A stretch of 64,000 nucleotides of DNA from the NCBI RefSeq assembly GCF_011761355.1, contig NZ_JAASRW010000006.1, positions 62,001 to 126,000 on the forward strand. The letters are read 5' to 3'. Below are positions 51,679 to 61,685 of this stretch, one piece after another (the first letter of the stretch is position 1; every line of letters begins with the position of its first letter). The DNA is from Paenibacillus lupini. Lineage in GTDB: Bacteria; Bacillota; Bacilli; Paenibacillales; Paenibacillaceae. Made by a program: the position numbers and the translations under genes. A model generated the notes under the pieces. That model was not told where the DNA came from. It saw only the letters and a program-made list of their open reading frames with translations, and did not search any database.

Positions 51679-51761
51679 AAATAACCGCTTATTTCTTAGC
51701 AGCTTAAACAGTTCAATTCACCTGCCCGTTCCATATCCAATTCCGTACCGCTCAGGCTCTA

Positions 51762-52790
51762 TTAACGTTTCGAGCGGGAAGATCCGCCTTTTTTGAACAA
51801 ATGAATGTGGTCAAGCGAGCGACCAGTACCAATTGCTACACAATCAAGCGGGTTGTCAGCCACAATAACCGGCATGCCAGTCTCACGAGCCAGCAGCTTG
51901 TCCAGGTTGCGAAGCAATGCGCCGCCGCCAGTCAATACAATACCACGGTCCATAATGTCTGCAGACAATTCCGGTGGACATTTCTCAAGCGTAATTTTCA
52001 CCGCGTCAACGATTGAGTTCACTGTATCCATCAGCGCTTCAGTAACTTCTTCCGATGTAATAGGCAACGTCTTCGGCAGACCTGTTACGAGGTCACGACC
52101 ACGAATTTCCATCGATTCCATAGGTTCCAATGGAAGTGCTGTACCAATCTCCATCTTAAGCTGTTCGGATGTTCTTTCACCAATCATCAGATTATAGAAA
52201 CGCTTGATATATTGGATAATCGCTTCATCCATTTCATCGCCCGCAACACGGATCGAACGGCTCGTTACGATACCACCTAGCGAGATGACAGCTACCTCTG
52301 TTGTACCGCCGCCAATATCAACAACCATGCTGCCTGTTGGCTCCCATACTGGCAGATCAGCACCAATTGCTGCTGCAAACGGTTCTTCAATCGTATAAGC
52401 CTCACGAGCGCCTGCTTGTTTAGCAGCGTCTTCAACCGCACGTTTTTCTACCGCTGTAATACCAGACGGCACACAAATCATCACATTCGGATGCTTTGGA
52501 AACAGCGATTTTTGTTTTTGTGCAGAACGAATAAAATATTTTATCATTGTTGCGGTTGTTTCGAAGTCAGCGATAACGCCGTCTTTCATCGGACGAACTG
52601 CACGGATGTTACCAGGCGTTCTGCCGATCATTTTCTTCGCTTGCTCGCCAACCGCTTCAATTGTTTTAGTGTCAGTCCGCAGAGCCACAACAGACGGCTC
52701 TCTTACTACAATCCCTTTACCTTTTACAAATACAAGCGTGTTTGCAGTACCCAAATCAATCCCCAAATCTTTCGAAAAACCACCAAACAT
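51762..52790 (-). CDS. mreB: Rod shape-determining protein MreB
   Basis: The 342-residue actin-like protein has DLGTANTLVFVKGKG (phosphate 1), DIGGGTTEVAVISLGG (phosphate 2) and TGGGALL (adenosine). It forms membrane filaments guiding cell-wall elongation. The ATG used (MFGGFSKDLGIDLG) has AAGGGAG upstream. Confidence 0.97.
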   Translation of the reverse strand: MFGGFSKDLGIDLGTANTLVFVKGKGIVVREPSVVALRTDTKTIEAVGEQAKKMIGRTPGNIRAVRPMKDGVIADFETTATMIKYFIRSAQKQKSLFPKHPNVMICVPSGITAVEKRAVEDAAKQAGAREAYTIEEPFAAAIGADLPVWEPTGSMVVDIGGGTTEVAVISLGGIVTSRSIRVAGDEMDEAIIQYIKRFYNLMIGERTSEQLKMEIGTALPLEPMESMEIRGRDLVTGLPKTLPITSEEVTEALMDTVNSIVDAVKITLEKCPPELSADIMDRGIVLTGGGALLRNLDKLLARETGMPVIVADNPLDCVAIGTGRSLDHIHLFKKGGSSRSKR

Positions 52791-52831
52791 GTTAATGCTC
52801 CCTTCTAATTGCGACAATCCTACTTATTATA

Positions 52832-53518
52832 TTACATGTAACCATGTTCCTTCAAACTGATAAACCTTCCATCCCCGATGACAAGATGATCCAGCACTTC
52901 AATACCCATGAGTTCGCCTGCCTCGACCAATCGCTTCGTAAGAGCAATGTCCTCCGGACTTGGCATTGGGTCTCCGCTCGGATGATTATGTACACATATA
53001 ATCGACGCGCTGCCAGCTTTCACAGCCGCACGAAAAACTTCTCTTGGATGAACAAGTGAAGCATTCAGTGTACCAATCGATAATGTTTCCCGGGCAATAA
53101 TATGGTTCTTCGTATTCAGAAACAAACAGATGAAGTGCTCCTTTTTCAGATACCGAAGCTCTTCCATCACATAGTTCGCAGCATCCTGCGGTTTACGTAC
53201 CGTCACTACCTCGCCATTCCCGCTCCGGACAATGCGACGGCCTAGTTCTATTCCAGCACGCAACTGGACTGCTTTCGCAGGTCCAATGCCTTTTATCGCA
53301 GTCAACTCACTCATGCTCATATCGAGCAAATTTCGCAAGTTTCCGCATTCTTTCAATATTTTACCAGCCAAATGTACAGCGGATTCCCGTTTCGTACCTG
53401 TACGAAGCAGGATCGCAAGCAATTCAGTATGACTAAGCGCTTCAGCCCCATATTGTATCATGCGTTCTCTTGGTCGCTCTTCATGGGGGACATTTCGTAA
53501 TAAGTTGCCTTGCTCCAT
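52832..53518 (-). CDS. radC: RadC/YsxA JAB-domain protein
   Basis: The 228-residue protein has an N-terminal helix-hairpin-helix part (LTAIKGIGPAKAVQL) and a JAMM/MPN domain with the metal motif HNHPSGDPMPSPED. Despite the name, a role in DNA repair is not established. The start is uncertain: an ATG eight codons upstream is also possible. Confidence 0.93.
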   Translation of the reverse strand: MEQGNLLRNVPHEERPRERMIQYGAEALSHTELLAILLRTGTKRESAVHLAGKILKECGNLRNLLDMSMSELTAIKGIGPAKAVQLRAGIELGRRIVRSGNGEVVTVRKPQDAANYVMEELRYLKKEHFICLFLNTKNHIIARETLSIGTLNASLVHPREVFRAAVKAGSASIICVHNHPSGDPMPSPEDIALTKRLVEAGELMGIEVLDHLVIGDGRFISLKEHGYM

Positions 53519-53603
53519 GTCCGTCCCTGCCTTCTCTTCCAAATGAATGATATGGCATTACTTGGTGTTATGTCCAAATTAAGATCACTTCATGAAAAGT
53601 AAA

Positions 53604-54245
53604 TTAGAAAACATGAATCTCATAATGAGCCAGCATGTCCGACAGCAGCGATAACGGTAAGCCAACAACGTTGAAATAACAGCCCTCGATCTTATCGACA
53701 AGTGTTGCTCCTAGTCCTTGAATACCGTATGCACCCGCTTTATCATCGGGTTCACCTGTTGCAATATATCCTTTGAGTCCTTCATCCGACATCGGTTTCA
53801 TATAAACCTTAGTCATCCTGTGTGCGACAGTCGCAATTCCGGTATCAGCAATGACACAAGCTACACCTGTATAAACTTCATGCTCCCGTCCTTGCAGGCT
53901 GCGGAGCATCGATAATGCATCATCCCGGTCCTTCGGCTTGCCAAGCACCTGGCCGTCAACAACGACAATTGTATCTGCACCAACGACAAGAGACGCCTCT
54001 GCTTCTTGGCGTTCTCTAAGCAGTGACGCTGTTGCATTAGCTTTACGCAAGCTCAATTGCTCGACAATATGTGCAGGCGACCATTCGGCAGGAACCGACT
54101 CATCAGCATCCGAAGACATAATATAAACCGGCAAGGATAGGCCCAGGGATGCGACCAGTTCCTTCCGGCGCGGTGACGACGATGCCAGCACAAGCTGGCT
54201 GATCGGACGGATATTTACAGATTCATTCTTGCTCAAGTGTCTCAT
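53604..54245 (-). CDS. maf: Maf nucleotide pyrophosphatase
   Basis: The 213-residue protein has the Maf start LVLASSSPRRKELV and the core ADTIVVVDGQVLGKPKD. Maf hydrolyses dTTP, UTP or modified nucleotides and affects septation when over-produced in B. subtilis. It is placed with radC and mreB as in Bacillus. Confidence 0.95.
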   Translation of the reverse strand: MRHLSKNESVNIRPISQLVLASSSPRRKELVASLGLSLPVYIMSSDADESVPAEWSPAHIVEQLSLRKANATASLLRERQEAEASLVVGADTIVVVDGQVLGKPKDRDDALSMLRSLQGREHEVYTGVACVIADTGIATVAHRMTKVYMKPMSDEGLKGYIATGEPDDKAGAYGIQGLGATLVDKIEGCYFNVVGLPLSLLSDMLAHYEIHVF

Positions 54246-54284
54246 TTACTCCTTCATTTCCGGTTACACCGGGTAAGTACGGAT

Positions 54285-54527
54285 TTACATTTTACGATAC
54301 AACCATATAGCGGCTAAAGCGCCAATAATGCTGAATAAACTAATTTGAACATGCACATTCAGATCAAGGCTGAGTACATAGAGATCCACGGCGGGAGACC
54401 AAGTTGAATCAATTGTTTTGGTCAAAAAAGAGATTCCGGATACCGGCTCCAGCCAACGTGCAACGAGTGCACCTGCTAATAAGCCAAGCACGAGGAAAAG
54501 CAGTAAAATCCAGCCGTTTTTCTTCAT
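54285..54527 (-). CDS. DUF4321 small membrane protein
   Basis: The 80-residue protein has two helices (about 6-24 and 61-76) joined by a short outside loop, and matches the DUF4321 pattern (GLLAGALVARWL). Its function is unknown. It is the first gene of the maf-radC-mre-min-rodA run and is driven by the promoter at 54567-54595. Confidence 0.82.
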   Translation of the reverse strand: MKKNGWILLLFLVLGLLAGALVARWLEPVSGISFLTKTIDSTWSPAVDLYVLSLDLNVHVQISLFSIIGALAAIWLYRKM

Positions 54528-54566
54528 TTTTCAACGCCTCTCGCCATTAATTGACACCTGTCTCCT

Positions 54567-54595
54567 ATTATACTTAGGATCGATTTCGTTTACAA
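54567..54595 (-). promoter_or_regulatory. SigA promoter of DUF4321-maf-radC-mreBCD-minCD-rodA
   Basis: TTGTAA (54590-54595) and TATAAT (54567-54572) are 17 bases apart. The -35 box includes the stop codon of the spoIIB-like gene. The surroundings of the -10 match those of the secD promoter. Confidence 0.65.
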
Positions 54596-56050
54596 TGCGT
54601 TGATTGGTTCATACCATTCTTTTTGTGTCACGATAGCTTCCATCAAAGCACCTTGAACAGCCCACAAATGCGATTCTGACGGCTTTTTATCGTATTCCTC
54701 GAGTGATTTGGCAGCTGTATTCATAGATTGAATTAATTTTATGAGAAATGCCTTTCCTGCCTCATCCTGAACGCCTGCCTGCATTGCTTTTACGCTTTCT
54801 GTCCATTTCTGATGCTCGGCCTGCCAGGCATCGGCAGCTGCAGAGCCAAGAGGTGATAGACTTGGCTGCTCAAGCTGTGTCAAAGATAGCTCATCAAGCA
54901 TACTAATCAGATTAATTGTGTTGTTTAGAAAGGTATCTGCCGCCTTCGCATCTCCGGCAAACGGAAACTGCTGCGGCACCTGAACATCAACTTGCTTAAT
55001 ATATACAGGCAGTTCTTCCCCAATATCTTTAGTGAGCGTAATTGCACGGGCACGATCGATGGCCATCCCCGCATAAACCCGGTAATCAGTAACTGTCTTC
55101 ATCCCTGCTGCCGCCAGGCCCTTATCTGTCAATTCCTTAATGGCAGCATCTCTGCCCTCCGTATTGCTGAATACCCCGTACTGCAGCAATTGATAGGACT
55201 GTGTTGGGATCGTCAGCTTCACGGTTTTCTGTCCAGAAGCATCATTAACCGCCGAACCTGATGTACCACCATTCGTGTTTGTTGATTTATCCCCGCTTGG
55301 CGCTGCACTTGGATTGTTACTCACGGAGCCGTTAACGGGATTGGCCAGGTTATTCGTGCCTGAAGTTTGATCAGGTGAATTTGTAAATAACGAGAGCAGC
55401 AGGTAGCCGAATAAAGCACCAGTTGCTAATGCGCCAGCAACTGAGAGGAACACTTTAATCCAAGACGGTGGTGTAGAATATCGCTGTACAGGTCTGGACC
55501 AGCGCTTGGCAGACTTGTTGTCCAGCTCAAGCTCAGGGTAAAAGGAATCGTCGTCTAGCCCCTCCCACTGGTTCATCATCGGATGTACGTCTGTTGCCAG
55601 CACTTCCGCCGGCGGCTTCATCTGCGGCTTCATCTCTGATTGTGGCTTAGACTCAGACTCAACACGCTGCCGTGGATGCCACTGTCCCTTTTTCTTCGGC
55701 TGGCTGACAGGCTCCTGCACATGCTCGGCAGCTGGATAGACCTCTTGAGCAGGGCTCTCTGCTTGTTTCTTCGCTGAAGCCGGAACAGACTTACGGTCTG
55801 TATCACGTATCAGATCTTCAAGGGCAATAATATCTTCTTGAAACGGGCTAATCCAAGGACTAAACGGACTTTCTCCGTTCTCATATTCGGTATTGGAGTA
55901 TAACGGTACAACTTTGGAAGGCGTGCTGCTTTTGCTTTGATCCCGAGCAGGGACTTGCTGCGGCACCGAGTTACTGTCCTTACGGCTGTTTTCTTCTACG
56001 GTCTGGCCAGTACGATCAAATCGGTAGGTAATTCGGTTATTCTTGTTCAT
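54590..56050 (-). CDS. SPOR-domain membrane protein, SpoIIB-like
   Basis: The 486-residue protein has a long hydrophilic cytoplasmic part, one membrane helix (about 205-228), a Ser/Asn/Gly linker and a SPOR-like domain (about 285-365; YQLLQYGVFSNTEGRDAAI). A helical C-terminal part follows. SPOR domains bind denuded septal peptidoglycan. In B. subtilis SpoIIB lies between maf and comC and helps septal thinning. Position and layout fit, but it is longer than SpoIIB (332). The ATG used has AAGGAG eight bases upstream. Confidence 0.78.
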   Translation of the reverse strand: MNKNNRITYRFDRTGQTVEENSRKDSNSVPQQVPARDQSKSSTPSKVVPLYSNTEYENGESPFSPWISPFQEDIIALEDLIRDTDRKSVPASAKKQAESPAQEVYPAAEHVQEPVSQPKKKGQWHPRQRVESESKPQSEMKPQMKPPAEVLATDVHPMMNQWEGLDDDSFYPELELDNKSAKRWSRPVQRYSTPPSWIKVFLSVAGALATGALFGYLLLSLFTNSPDQTSGTNNLANPVNGSVSNNPSAAPSGDKSTNTNGGTSGSAVNDASGQKTVKLTIPTQSYQLLQYGVFSNTEGRDAAIKELTDKGLAAAGMKTVTDYRVYAGMAIDRARAITLTKDIGEELPVYIKQVDVQVPQQFPFAGDAKAADTFLNNTINLISMLDELSLTQLEQPSLSPLGSAAADAWQAEHQKWTESVKAMQAGVQDEAGKAFLIKLIQSMNTAAKSLEEYDKKPSESHLWAVQGALMEAIVTQKEWYEPINAL

Positions 56051-56128
56051 GTCATTCTCTCCTTGTCCCATTCTTCTATTCCTACTCTATGAGACTTTTA
56101 AGAGATTTATGATAGATTTGGTCCGAAC

Positions 56129-56172
56129 AAAAAAACGCCCCGAAAAGCCTCCTTCGAGGTTTTCAGGGCGTT
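56129..56172 (-). terminator. Terminator of valS-folC-murC
   Basis: A long hairpin with outer arms AACGCCC / GGGCGTT ends in seven T on the minus strand. Confidence 0.88.
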
Positions 56173-56185
56173 CTTCGCCTACATT

Positions 56186-57574
56186 TTATACATTTGCCTT
56201 CAACGTTTTCGCAAGCGCATCCGCTGTCTTCCAGATATCGCCCGCTCCCATTGTAATGACGAGATCACCTGGAGCAACTTTAGCAGTCAAATGCTCCAGC
56301 ACCTCTTCTTTTGTAGGAATATATAACGTATTGGCATTACTGTTTGTCTTAATCATATCAACAAGCTTCCGTGAATGGACGCCTTCGATTTGCTGTTCGC
56401 CTGCCGGCGAGTAGATATCCGTAATAATAACCTCATCTGCTTCCGGGAATGCCCGGCTGAATTGTTCAAGCAGGAAGAAGGTCCGCGTATAACGCTGCGG
56501 CTGGAACACGGCGATAATCCGTTTTCCTGTTGCTTTAGCCGCACTGATTGTCGCTTGGATCTCAGTAGGATGATGCGCATAATCATCAATAACCAAGATA
56601 TCATTCACTTCGCCCAGCACCTGGAACCGGCGTTTCGCACCAATGAATTCATGAATGGCCTCCGCAATTTTTGCGAAAGTCAATCCTGCTTCAAGGCAAG
56701 TAATAACCGTAGCCATCGCATTATAAACGTTGTGAAGTCCTGGGACTGATAATTGAATTGTACCAAGCGCTGTACCACGCTTACTCATCTCAAACGCTAC
56801 TTTTCGATCACCAAGACGGATATTTTCCGCTTTGTACTCCGCATCGCTGTTAACGCCATACGTAATCAGCTTGGATGTTGTATCGCTGTCAAGCTTAGGC
56901 AGCAGCTCGGTGATCGTTTCGTCGTCTGCACACACTATCGCTTTACCGCCAGACTTCACCTGAGACAGGAATGTAACATACGCTTCCTTCAGCTTGCCAA
57001 AGTCACCATCATAATTCTCCAGATGATCAGGCTCAATGTTTGTCACGATTGCAATGCTTGGGTGATACTGCAAGAATGATCCGTCGCTTTCATCTGCTTC
57101 CGCCACGACATACTCGCCTTTACCTGCTTTAGCGTTCGTTCCCACATTAACAATCTCGCCGCCGATAATATACGTTGGATCAGCTTCGCATTTCTCCATG
57201 ACGAGTGCAATCATAGAAGATGTTGTTGTCTTCCCATGCGCTCCGGCTACAGCAACGCCTTTGCCAGCATTCATAAGCCGTGCAAGCATCTGAGCACGAT
57301 GCAGCACAGGAATGTTAAGATCTTCCGCTGCTTTCCGTTCTACATTGTCCTTGGAGAGTGCTGTCGAGTAAACGACAAGATCGGCACCCTTTACATGATC
57401 CGCCTCATGGCCGATATAGATATGCGCGCCTTTAGCCGCAAGCTTCTCCGTCAACTCCTGACGGGCCACATCGGAACCGGTAATTTTATAACCCATTTCA
57501 AGCATAACGCGGGCGATCGCGCTCATGCCGTAACCGCCGATTCCGATGAAATGAACATGTTCTGCCGTATTCAA
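56186..57574 (-). CDS. murC: UDP-N-acetylmuramate--L-alanine ligase
   Basis: The 462-residue enzyme adds L-Ala to UDP-MurNAc in peptidoglycan synthesis. The N-terminal UDP-binding motif is HFIGIGGYGMSAIAR, the ATP loop is GAHGKTTTSS, and the ADEsDGSFL segment is present. A TTG start (MNTAEHVHFIGIGG) is chosen because it gives the normal N-terminus and falls just after the folC stop. A longer frame from a GTG would overlap folC by 53 bp. murC is not next to folC in B. subtilis. Confidence 0.93.
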   Translation of the reverse strand: MNTAEHVHFIGIGGYGMSAIARVMLEMGYKITGSDVARQELTEKLAAKGAHIYIGHEADHVKGADLVVYSTALSKDNVERKAAEDLNIPVLHRAQMLARLMNAGKGVAVAGAHGKTTTSSMIALVMEKCEADPTYIIGGEIVNVGTNAKAGKGEYVVAEADESDGSFLQYHPSIAIVTNIEPDHLENYDGDFGKLKEAYVTFLSQVKSGGKAIVCADDETITELLPKLDSDTTSKLITYGVNSDAEYKAENIRLGDRKVAFEMSKRGTALGTIQLSVPGLHNVYNAMATVITCLEAGLTFAKIAEAIHEFIGAKRRFQVLGEVNDILVIDDYAHHPTEIQATISAAKATGKRIIAVFQPQRYTRTFFLLEQFSRAFPEADEVIITDIYSPAGEQQIEGVHSRKLVDMIKTNSNANTLYIPTKEEVLEHLTAKVAPGDLVITMGAGDIWKTADALAKTLKANV

Positions 57575-57581
57575 AGACGGT

Positions 57582-58958
57582 TCACCAACCTTTTTCAGAA
57601 TCCGAGTTGTACAATATGCGGGAGCGAACGTCACCTATTAAATAAAGCGTACCAGTGACCACCCCAAGGTCTGTTTCCCCGGTCATTTGTTGCAATTTGC
57701 GGAGGCCTTCGCGCCAATCCTTCTCCACGATAAGCTCAAAGGAATGCTCCTCCGATTTCTCTTCGCGGACAAGATCGGCAAGAAGTTCCGCATCAAGTTT
57801 GTTGCGGAAATCAGGCTCGGTCACGATAAGCGTATCCACTATTGGTAGTATATGCTTTAGAACATCACGATGATTCTTATTCTCCACCATCGCCATCATG
57901 ACATGAAGCTGATCATATTGATACGTCGAGCGAAGCGTCTCAACAAGGGCTGCAGCGCCCTCGGGATTATGCGCGCCGTCGATAAGAATACGCGGCGATT
58001 GCGACACAATCTCCAGTCGTCCCGGCCATGCAGCCGCGCGGAGTCCTTCTGTGAGTGCGTCATCTTCTAGGATTAAAGCGTAATATTGACGAAGCACTTC
58101 AAGAGTCATTACCGCCACAGCAGCATTAGTCCGTTGATGAGCACCATTTAGTGTTATCGTTAATGGATCAATCGCTCTGAACATGCCTTCAAAGCGGAAG
58201 ACCTGTTCATCTTCCTTACTCGACAGCTCCTTGATATTAAACTGCTCTCCGAGCAGATAAAGCGTGCTTTTCTTTTCTTTCGCCGTCTGTTTTACAACTT
58301 CAATCACTTCTGGCTGATCAACTGCACTCACAACGGGAACACCGGCTTTAATAATACCTGCCTTCTCGTTAGCAACTGCTTCCAGTGTATTGCCGAGACG
58401 ATCCATATGATCATGGCCAACATTTGTAATAACCGAAACAATAGGAGTTACAATGTTCGTAACATCCATTCTGCCGCCAAGACCGGTCTCCCATACTACA
58501 AAGTCTGGATAAGTAACCGTAGCATAGAAAAGAATAGCCAGTGCTGTCGACACTTCAAACATCGTTGGGGAGCCAAGCTCAGTCGCTGCAATTTCTTCAA
58601 CATGAGGCTTAAGCGTGTTCGCAAGATTAAGAAGAGTCTCTTCCTCGATATCTTGGCCGTTATATTGGAATCGGTTCGTGAACTTCGTAATGTATGGCGA
58701 AGTAAACGTCCCCACATCATAACCGCACTTTAACAATACACTCGTTAAGTAAGCACAAGTCGAGCCCTTGCCGTTAGTACCGGCAATATGAATAAATTTA
58801 AGTCTGCGCTGCGGATTATGAAGCCGCTCCAGCAGAAGCTCGATACGATCAAGACCAGGACGGATTCCGAACGGGATGAGCCCGTTGATCCAATCGACCG
58901 CTTCTTTATAGGAACGAAGCGTGCCGCTTCGTTCCATTTCAATCCCGTTATCGATCAT
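57582..58958 (-). CDS. folC: Folylpolyglutamate synthase / dihydrofolate synthase
   Basis: The 458-residue Mur-ligase-fold enzyme has the ATP loop HIAGTNGKGSTCAY, the metal-site segment TSPYITKFTNRF and GHDHMDRLGNT. It adds glutamates to folates. The ATG used has AGAAGG upstream and falls 28 bases after the valS stop; earlier starts overlap valS without a ribosome site. Confidence 0.94.
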   Translation of the reverse strand: MIDNGIEMERSGTLRSYKEAVDWINGLIPFGIRPGLDRIELLLERLHNPQRRLKFIHIAGTNGKGSTCAYLTSVLLKCGYDVGTFTSPYITKFTNRFQYNGQDIEEETLLNLANTLKPHVEEIAATELGSPTMFEVSTALAILFYATVTYPDFVVWETGLGGRMDVTNIVTPIVSVITNVGHDHMDRLGNTLEAVANEKAGIIKAGVPVVSAVDQPEVIEVVKQTAKEKKSTLYLLGEQFNIKELSSKEDEQVFRFEGMFRAIDPLTITLNGAHQRTNAAVAVMTLEVLRQYYALILEDDALTEGLRAAAWPGRLEIVSQSPRILIDGAHNPEGAAALVETLRSTYQYDQLHVMMAMVENKNHRDVLKHILPIVDTLIVTEPDFRNKLDAELLADLVREEKSEEHSFELIVEKDWREGLRKLQQMTGETDLGVVTGTLYLIGDVRSRILYNSDSEKGW

Positions 58959-58986
58959 AAATAAACGTCCTTCTTCCATCAGATCA

Positions 58987-61638
58987 TTAGCTGCGTAATT
59001 CGGCGATTCTCGCAAGCACCTTGTCACGTTTGTCAGCATAGTCCATCATTTTAGCACGTTCTTCTTCAATTACTTTAGCAGGCGCTTTCGCTACAAAACC
59101 TTCGTTATTAAGCTTCTTCTCGACACGCTCTACTTCGGAGTTAAGTGTAGCTACCTCTTTCTCGAGGCGTGTGATCTCTTGCGAAATATCGATCAAGCCG
59201 GCAAGCGGAAGATAAAGCTCAGCACCAGTAACGATCGCGGTCATCGCTTTGTCAGGAGCAGCAATTGCAACACCTGTCTCCAGCAATGAAGTGCCGCAGA
59301 AGCGTCTTACGAATTCTTCATTGCGGCTGACGATAGCAGCTTCAGCTTCTCCTGAAGGTTTGATCAGCAGTTCTACCTTTTTACTCATCGGCACATTTAC
59401 TTCTGCACGAACGTTACGCACCGCACGGATGATATCCATCAGCAACTCCATCTCTTTCACTGCTTCAGGCGCTTCAAGCGCTTCGTCATACAGCGGCCAT
59501 GCTGCAACCGTAATAGATTCGCCTTCATGCGGCAGATGCTGCCAAATCTCTTCGCTGATATATGGCATAAACGGATGGATCAGGCGCTGTGTACGGTCAA
59601 GGACATAAGCGAGTACCGATTGTGTCGCACGTTTTGCCTGCTCATCTGTACCATAAAGGTTCAGCTTCGCAAACTCAATGTACCAGTCACAAAGATCATC
59701 CCAAATGAAGTTATAGAGAATTCGGCCTGTTTCGCCAAATTCATAGCTGTCAATCAGACGAGTTACTTCACGTACCGTTTCATTCAAACGATGGAGAATC
59801 CAGCGCTCTGCCGTACCAAGATTGCTCTTGATATCAATATCCGCAGCCGAGAAATCTTCCAGGTTCATTAACGCAAAGCGTGAGGCATTCCAAATCTTGT
59901 TTGCAAAGTTACGTGCTTGCTCGACCTTCTCAAGACGGAAACGCAAATCCTGCCCTGGCGTACTGCTAGTCGAGATCATATAACGCATGGCATCTGCACC
60001 ATAATTCTCGATAACATCAAGCGGGTCAATACCGTTGCCAAGCGACTTGGACATTTTGCGGCCTTCAGCATCACGAACAAGACCATGCATTAATACATCC
60101 TTGAATGGAATTTGATCCGTGAACTCAAGAGCTGTAAAGATCATACGCGCTACCCAGAAATAGACGATATCATAACCCGTTACGAGAACATTGGTCGGGT
60201 AATAACGTTTGAAGTCTTCCGTTTCTTCCGGCCAGCCAAGTGTCGAGAACGGCCACAGACCAGAGCTGAACCAAGTATCCAGAACATCTTCATCCTGACG
60301 GAGCGATGTGCTTCCACAAGCCGAGCAGGCAGTTACATCTTCAAGGGCAACATGCATTTCACCACATGACTCGCAATACCAAGCCGGAATACGGTGACCC
60401 CACCATAGTTGACGGGAAATACACCAATCGCGGACATTCTCAATCCAGTTCAAATAAATTTTTTCGAAGCGATCTGGTACAAAGTTAACACCATTGCCAG
60501 CCTTCTGTGCTTCAATAGCACGCTCAGCAAGTGGCTTCATGGCCACGAACCATTGTGTCGACAAGTAAGGCTCAACTACTGCGCCGCTGCGCTCGCTATG
60601 GCCGACTTGATGGACATGGTCCTCAATACGGATACAAACGCCTTGCTCCTGCAGATCTTTCACAAGCTGTTTACGGCAGTCTGCACGATCCAAGCCTTGA
60701 TAAGGACCGGCATGCTCATTCATTGTGCCTGTCTCATCCATAACAATAATTTGCGGCAGATCATGACGAAGACCAACCTCGAAGTCATTAGGATCATGTG
60801 CAGGCGTAATTTTAACCGCACCGGATCCAAAGTCACTCTCTACGTATTCATCAGCTATGATCGGAATTTCACGGTTAACAACTGGCAATATGATCATTTG
60901 GCCAATCAGATGCTTGTAGCGCTCGTCTTCCGGATGAACAGCTACAGCTGTATCGCCAAGCATCGTCTCTGGACGAGTTGTTGCAACGGTAATATATCCG
61001 CTGCCGTCTTTGAGCGGATATTGCAGATGATACAGATGACCGTTCAGCTCTTTGTGCTCAACTTCAATATCGGACAAAGCTGTCCGTGCTGCTGGATCCC
61101 AGTTGATGATTTTTTTGCCTCGGTAGATCAAGCCTTTCTCATGCAAACGAACGAATACTTCACGAACTGCCTTGGACAAGCCTTCATCCAATGTAAAACG
61201 TTCGCGAGAGTAGTCCAGAGACAGTCCCATCTTGCCCCATTGTTCACGGATTGTGTTCGCATAAAGCTCTTTCCAGTCCCATACTTGCTCAAGGAACTTC
61301 TCACGGCCAAGGTCATAACGGCTCAGTCCCTGCTCGCGCAGCTTCTGTTCTACCTTGGTTTGAGTTGCGATACCCGCATGATCGGTACCAGGCAGCCAGA
61401 GTGTATCAAAGCCCTGCATCCGTTTCGTACGAATAATAATATCCTGAAGGGTAAAATCGAGCGCATGCCCGATATGCAGCATCCCTGTTACGTTCGGCGG
61501 CGGAATTACAATTGTAAATGGTTCTGCTTCCGGGCGCTGGCCCGCCTTGAAAAATTGACCCTGCTGCCAGAAATCATACCATTTCTGCTCGGCAGCCTTC
61601 GGATCATAAGTCGTCGGCATCGTTGTCTTGTCTGACAT
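58987..61638 (-). CDS. valS: Valyl-tRNA synthetase
   Basis: The 883-residue class Ia synthetase has the HIGH motif in NVTGMLHIGHALD (near 50), an editing domain, the KMSKS motif in GRKMSKSLGNG (near 527), an anticodon domain and a C-terminal coiled-coil arm (about 815-880). The ATG has AGGAGG upstream. Expression is controlled by the T-box leader at 61792-62063. It heads valS-folC-murC. Confidence 0.97.
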   Translation of the reverse strand: MSDKTTMPTTYDPKAAEQKWYDFWQQGQFFKAGQRPEAEPFTIVIPPPNVTGMLHIGHALDFTLQDIIIRTKRMQGFDTLWLPGTDHAGIATQTKVEQKLREQGLSRYDLGREKFLEQVWDWKELYANTIREQWGKMGLSLDYSRERFTLDEGLSKAVREVFVRLHEKGLIYRGKKIINWDPAARTALSDIEVEHKELNGHLYHLQYPLKDGSGYITVATTRPETMLGDTAVAVHPEDERYKHLIGQMIILPVVNREIPIIADEYVESDFGSGAVKITPAHDPNDFEVGLRHDLPQIIVMDETGTMNEHAGPYQGLDRADCRKQLVKDLQEQGVCIRIEDHVHQVGHSERSGAVVEPYLSTQWFVAMKPLAERAIEAQKAGNGVNFVPDRFEKIYLNWIENVRDWCISRQLWWGHRIPAWYCESCGEMHVALEDVTACSACGSTSLRQDEDVLDTWFSSGLWPFSTLGWPEETEDFKRYYPTNVLVTGYDIVYFWVARMIFTALEFTDQIPFKDVLMHGLVRDAEGRKMSKSLGNGIDPLDVIENYGADAMRYMISTSSTPGQDLRFRLEKVEQARNFANKIWNASRFALMNLEDFSAADIDIKSNLGTAERWILHRLNETVREVTRLIDSYEFGETGRILYNFIWDDLCDWYIEFAKLNLYGTDEQAKRATQSVLAYVLDRTQRLIHPFMPYISEEIWQHLPHEGESITVAAWPLYDEALEAPEAVKEMELLMDIIRAVRNVRAEVNVPMSKKVELLIKPSGEAEAAIVSRNEEFVRRFCGTSLLETGVAIAAPDKAMTAIVTGAELYLPLAGLIDISQEITRLEKEVATLNSEVERVEKKLNNEGFVAKAPAKVIEEERAKMMDYADKRDKVLARIAELRS

Positions 61639-61685
61639 CTTTACATCCTCCTAAAATGAATTGCCATACCAAAGGTAAACCATTA

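Noticed and set aside
60409..61635. 408-codon open frame opposite valS
   Set aside because: Antisense shadow of conserved valS codons; no family resemblance and no start signal.
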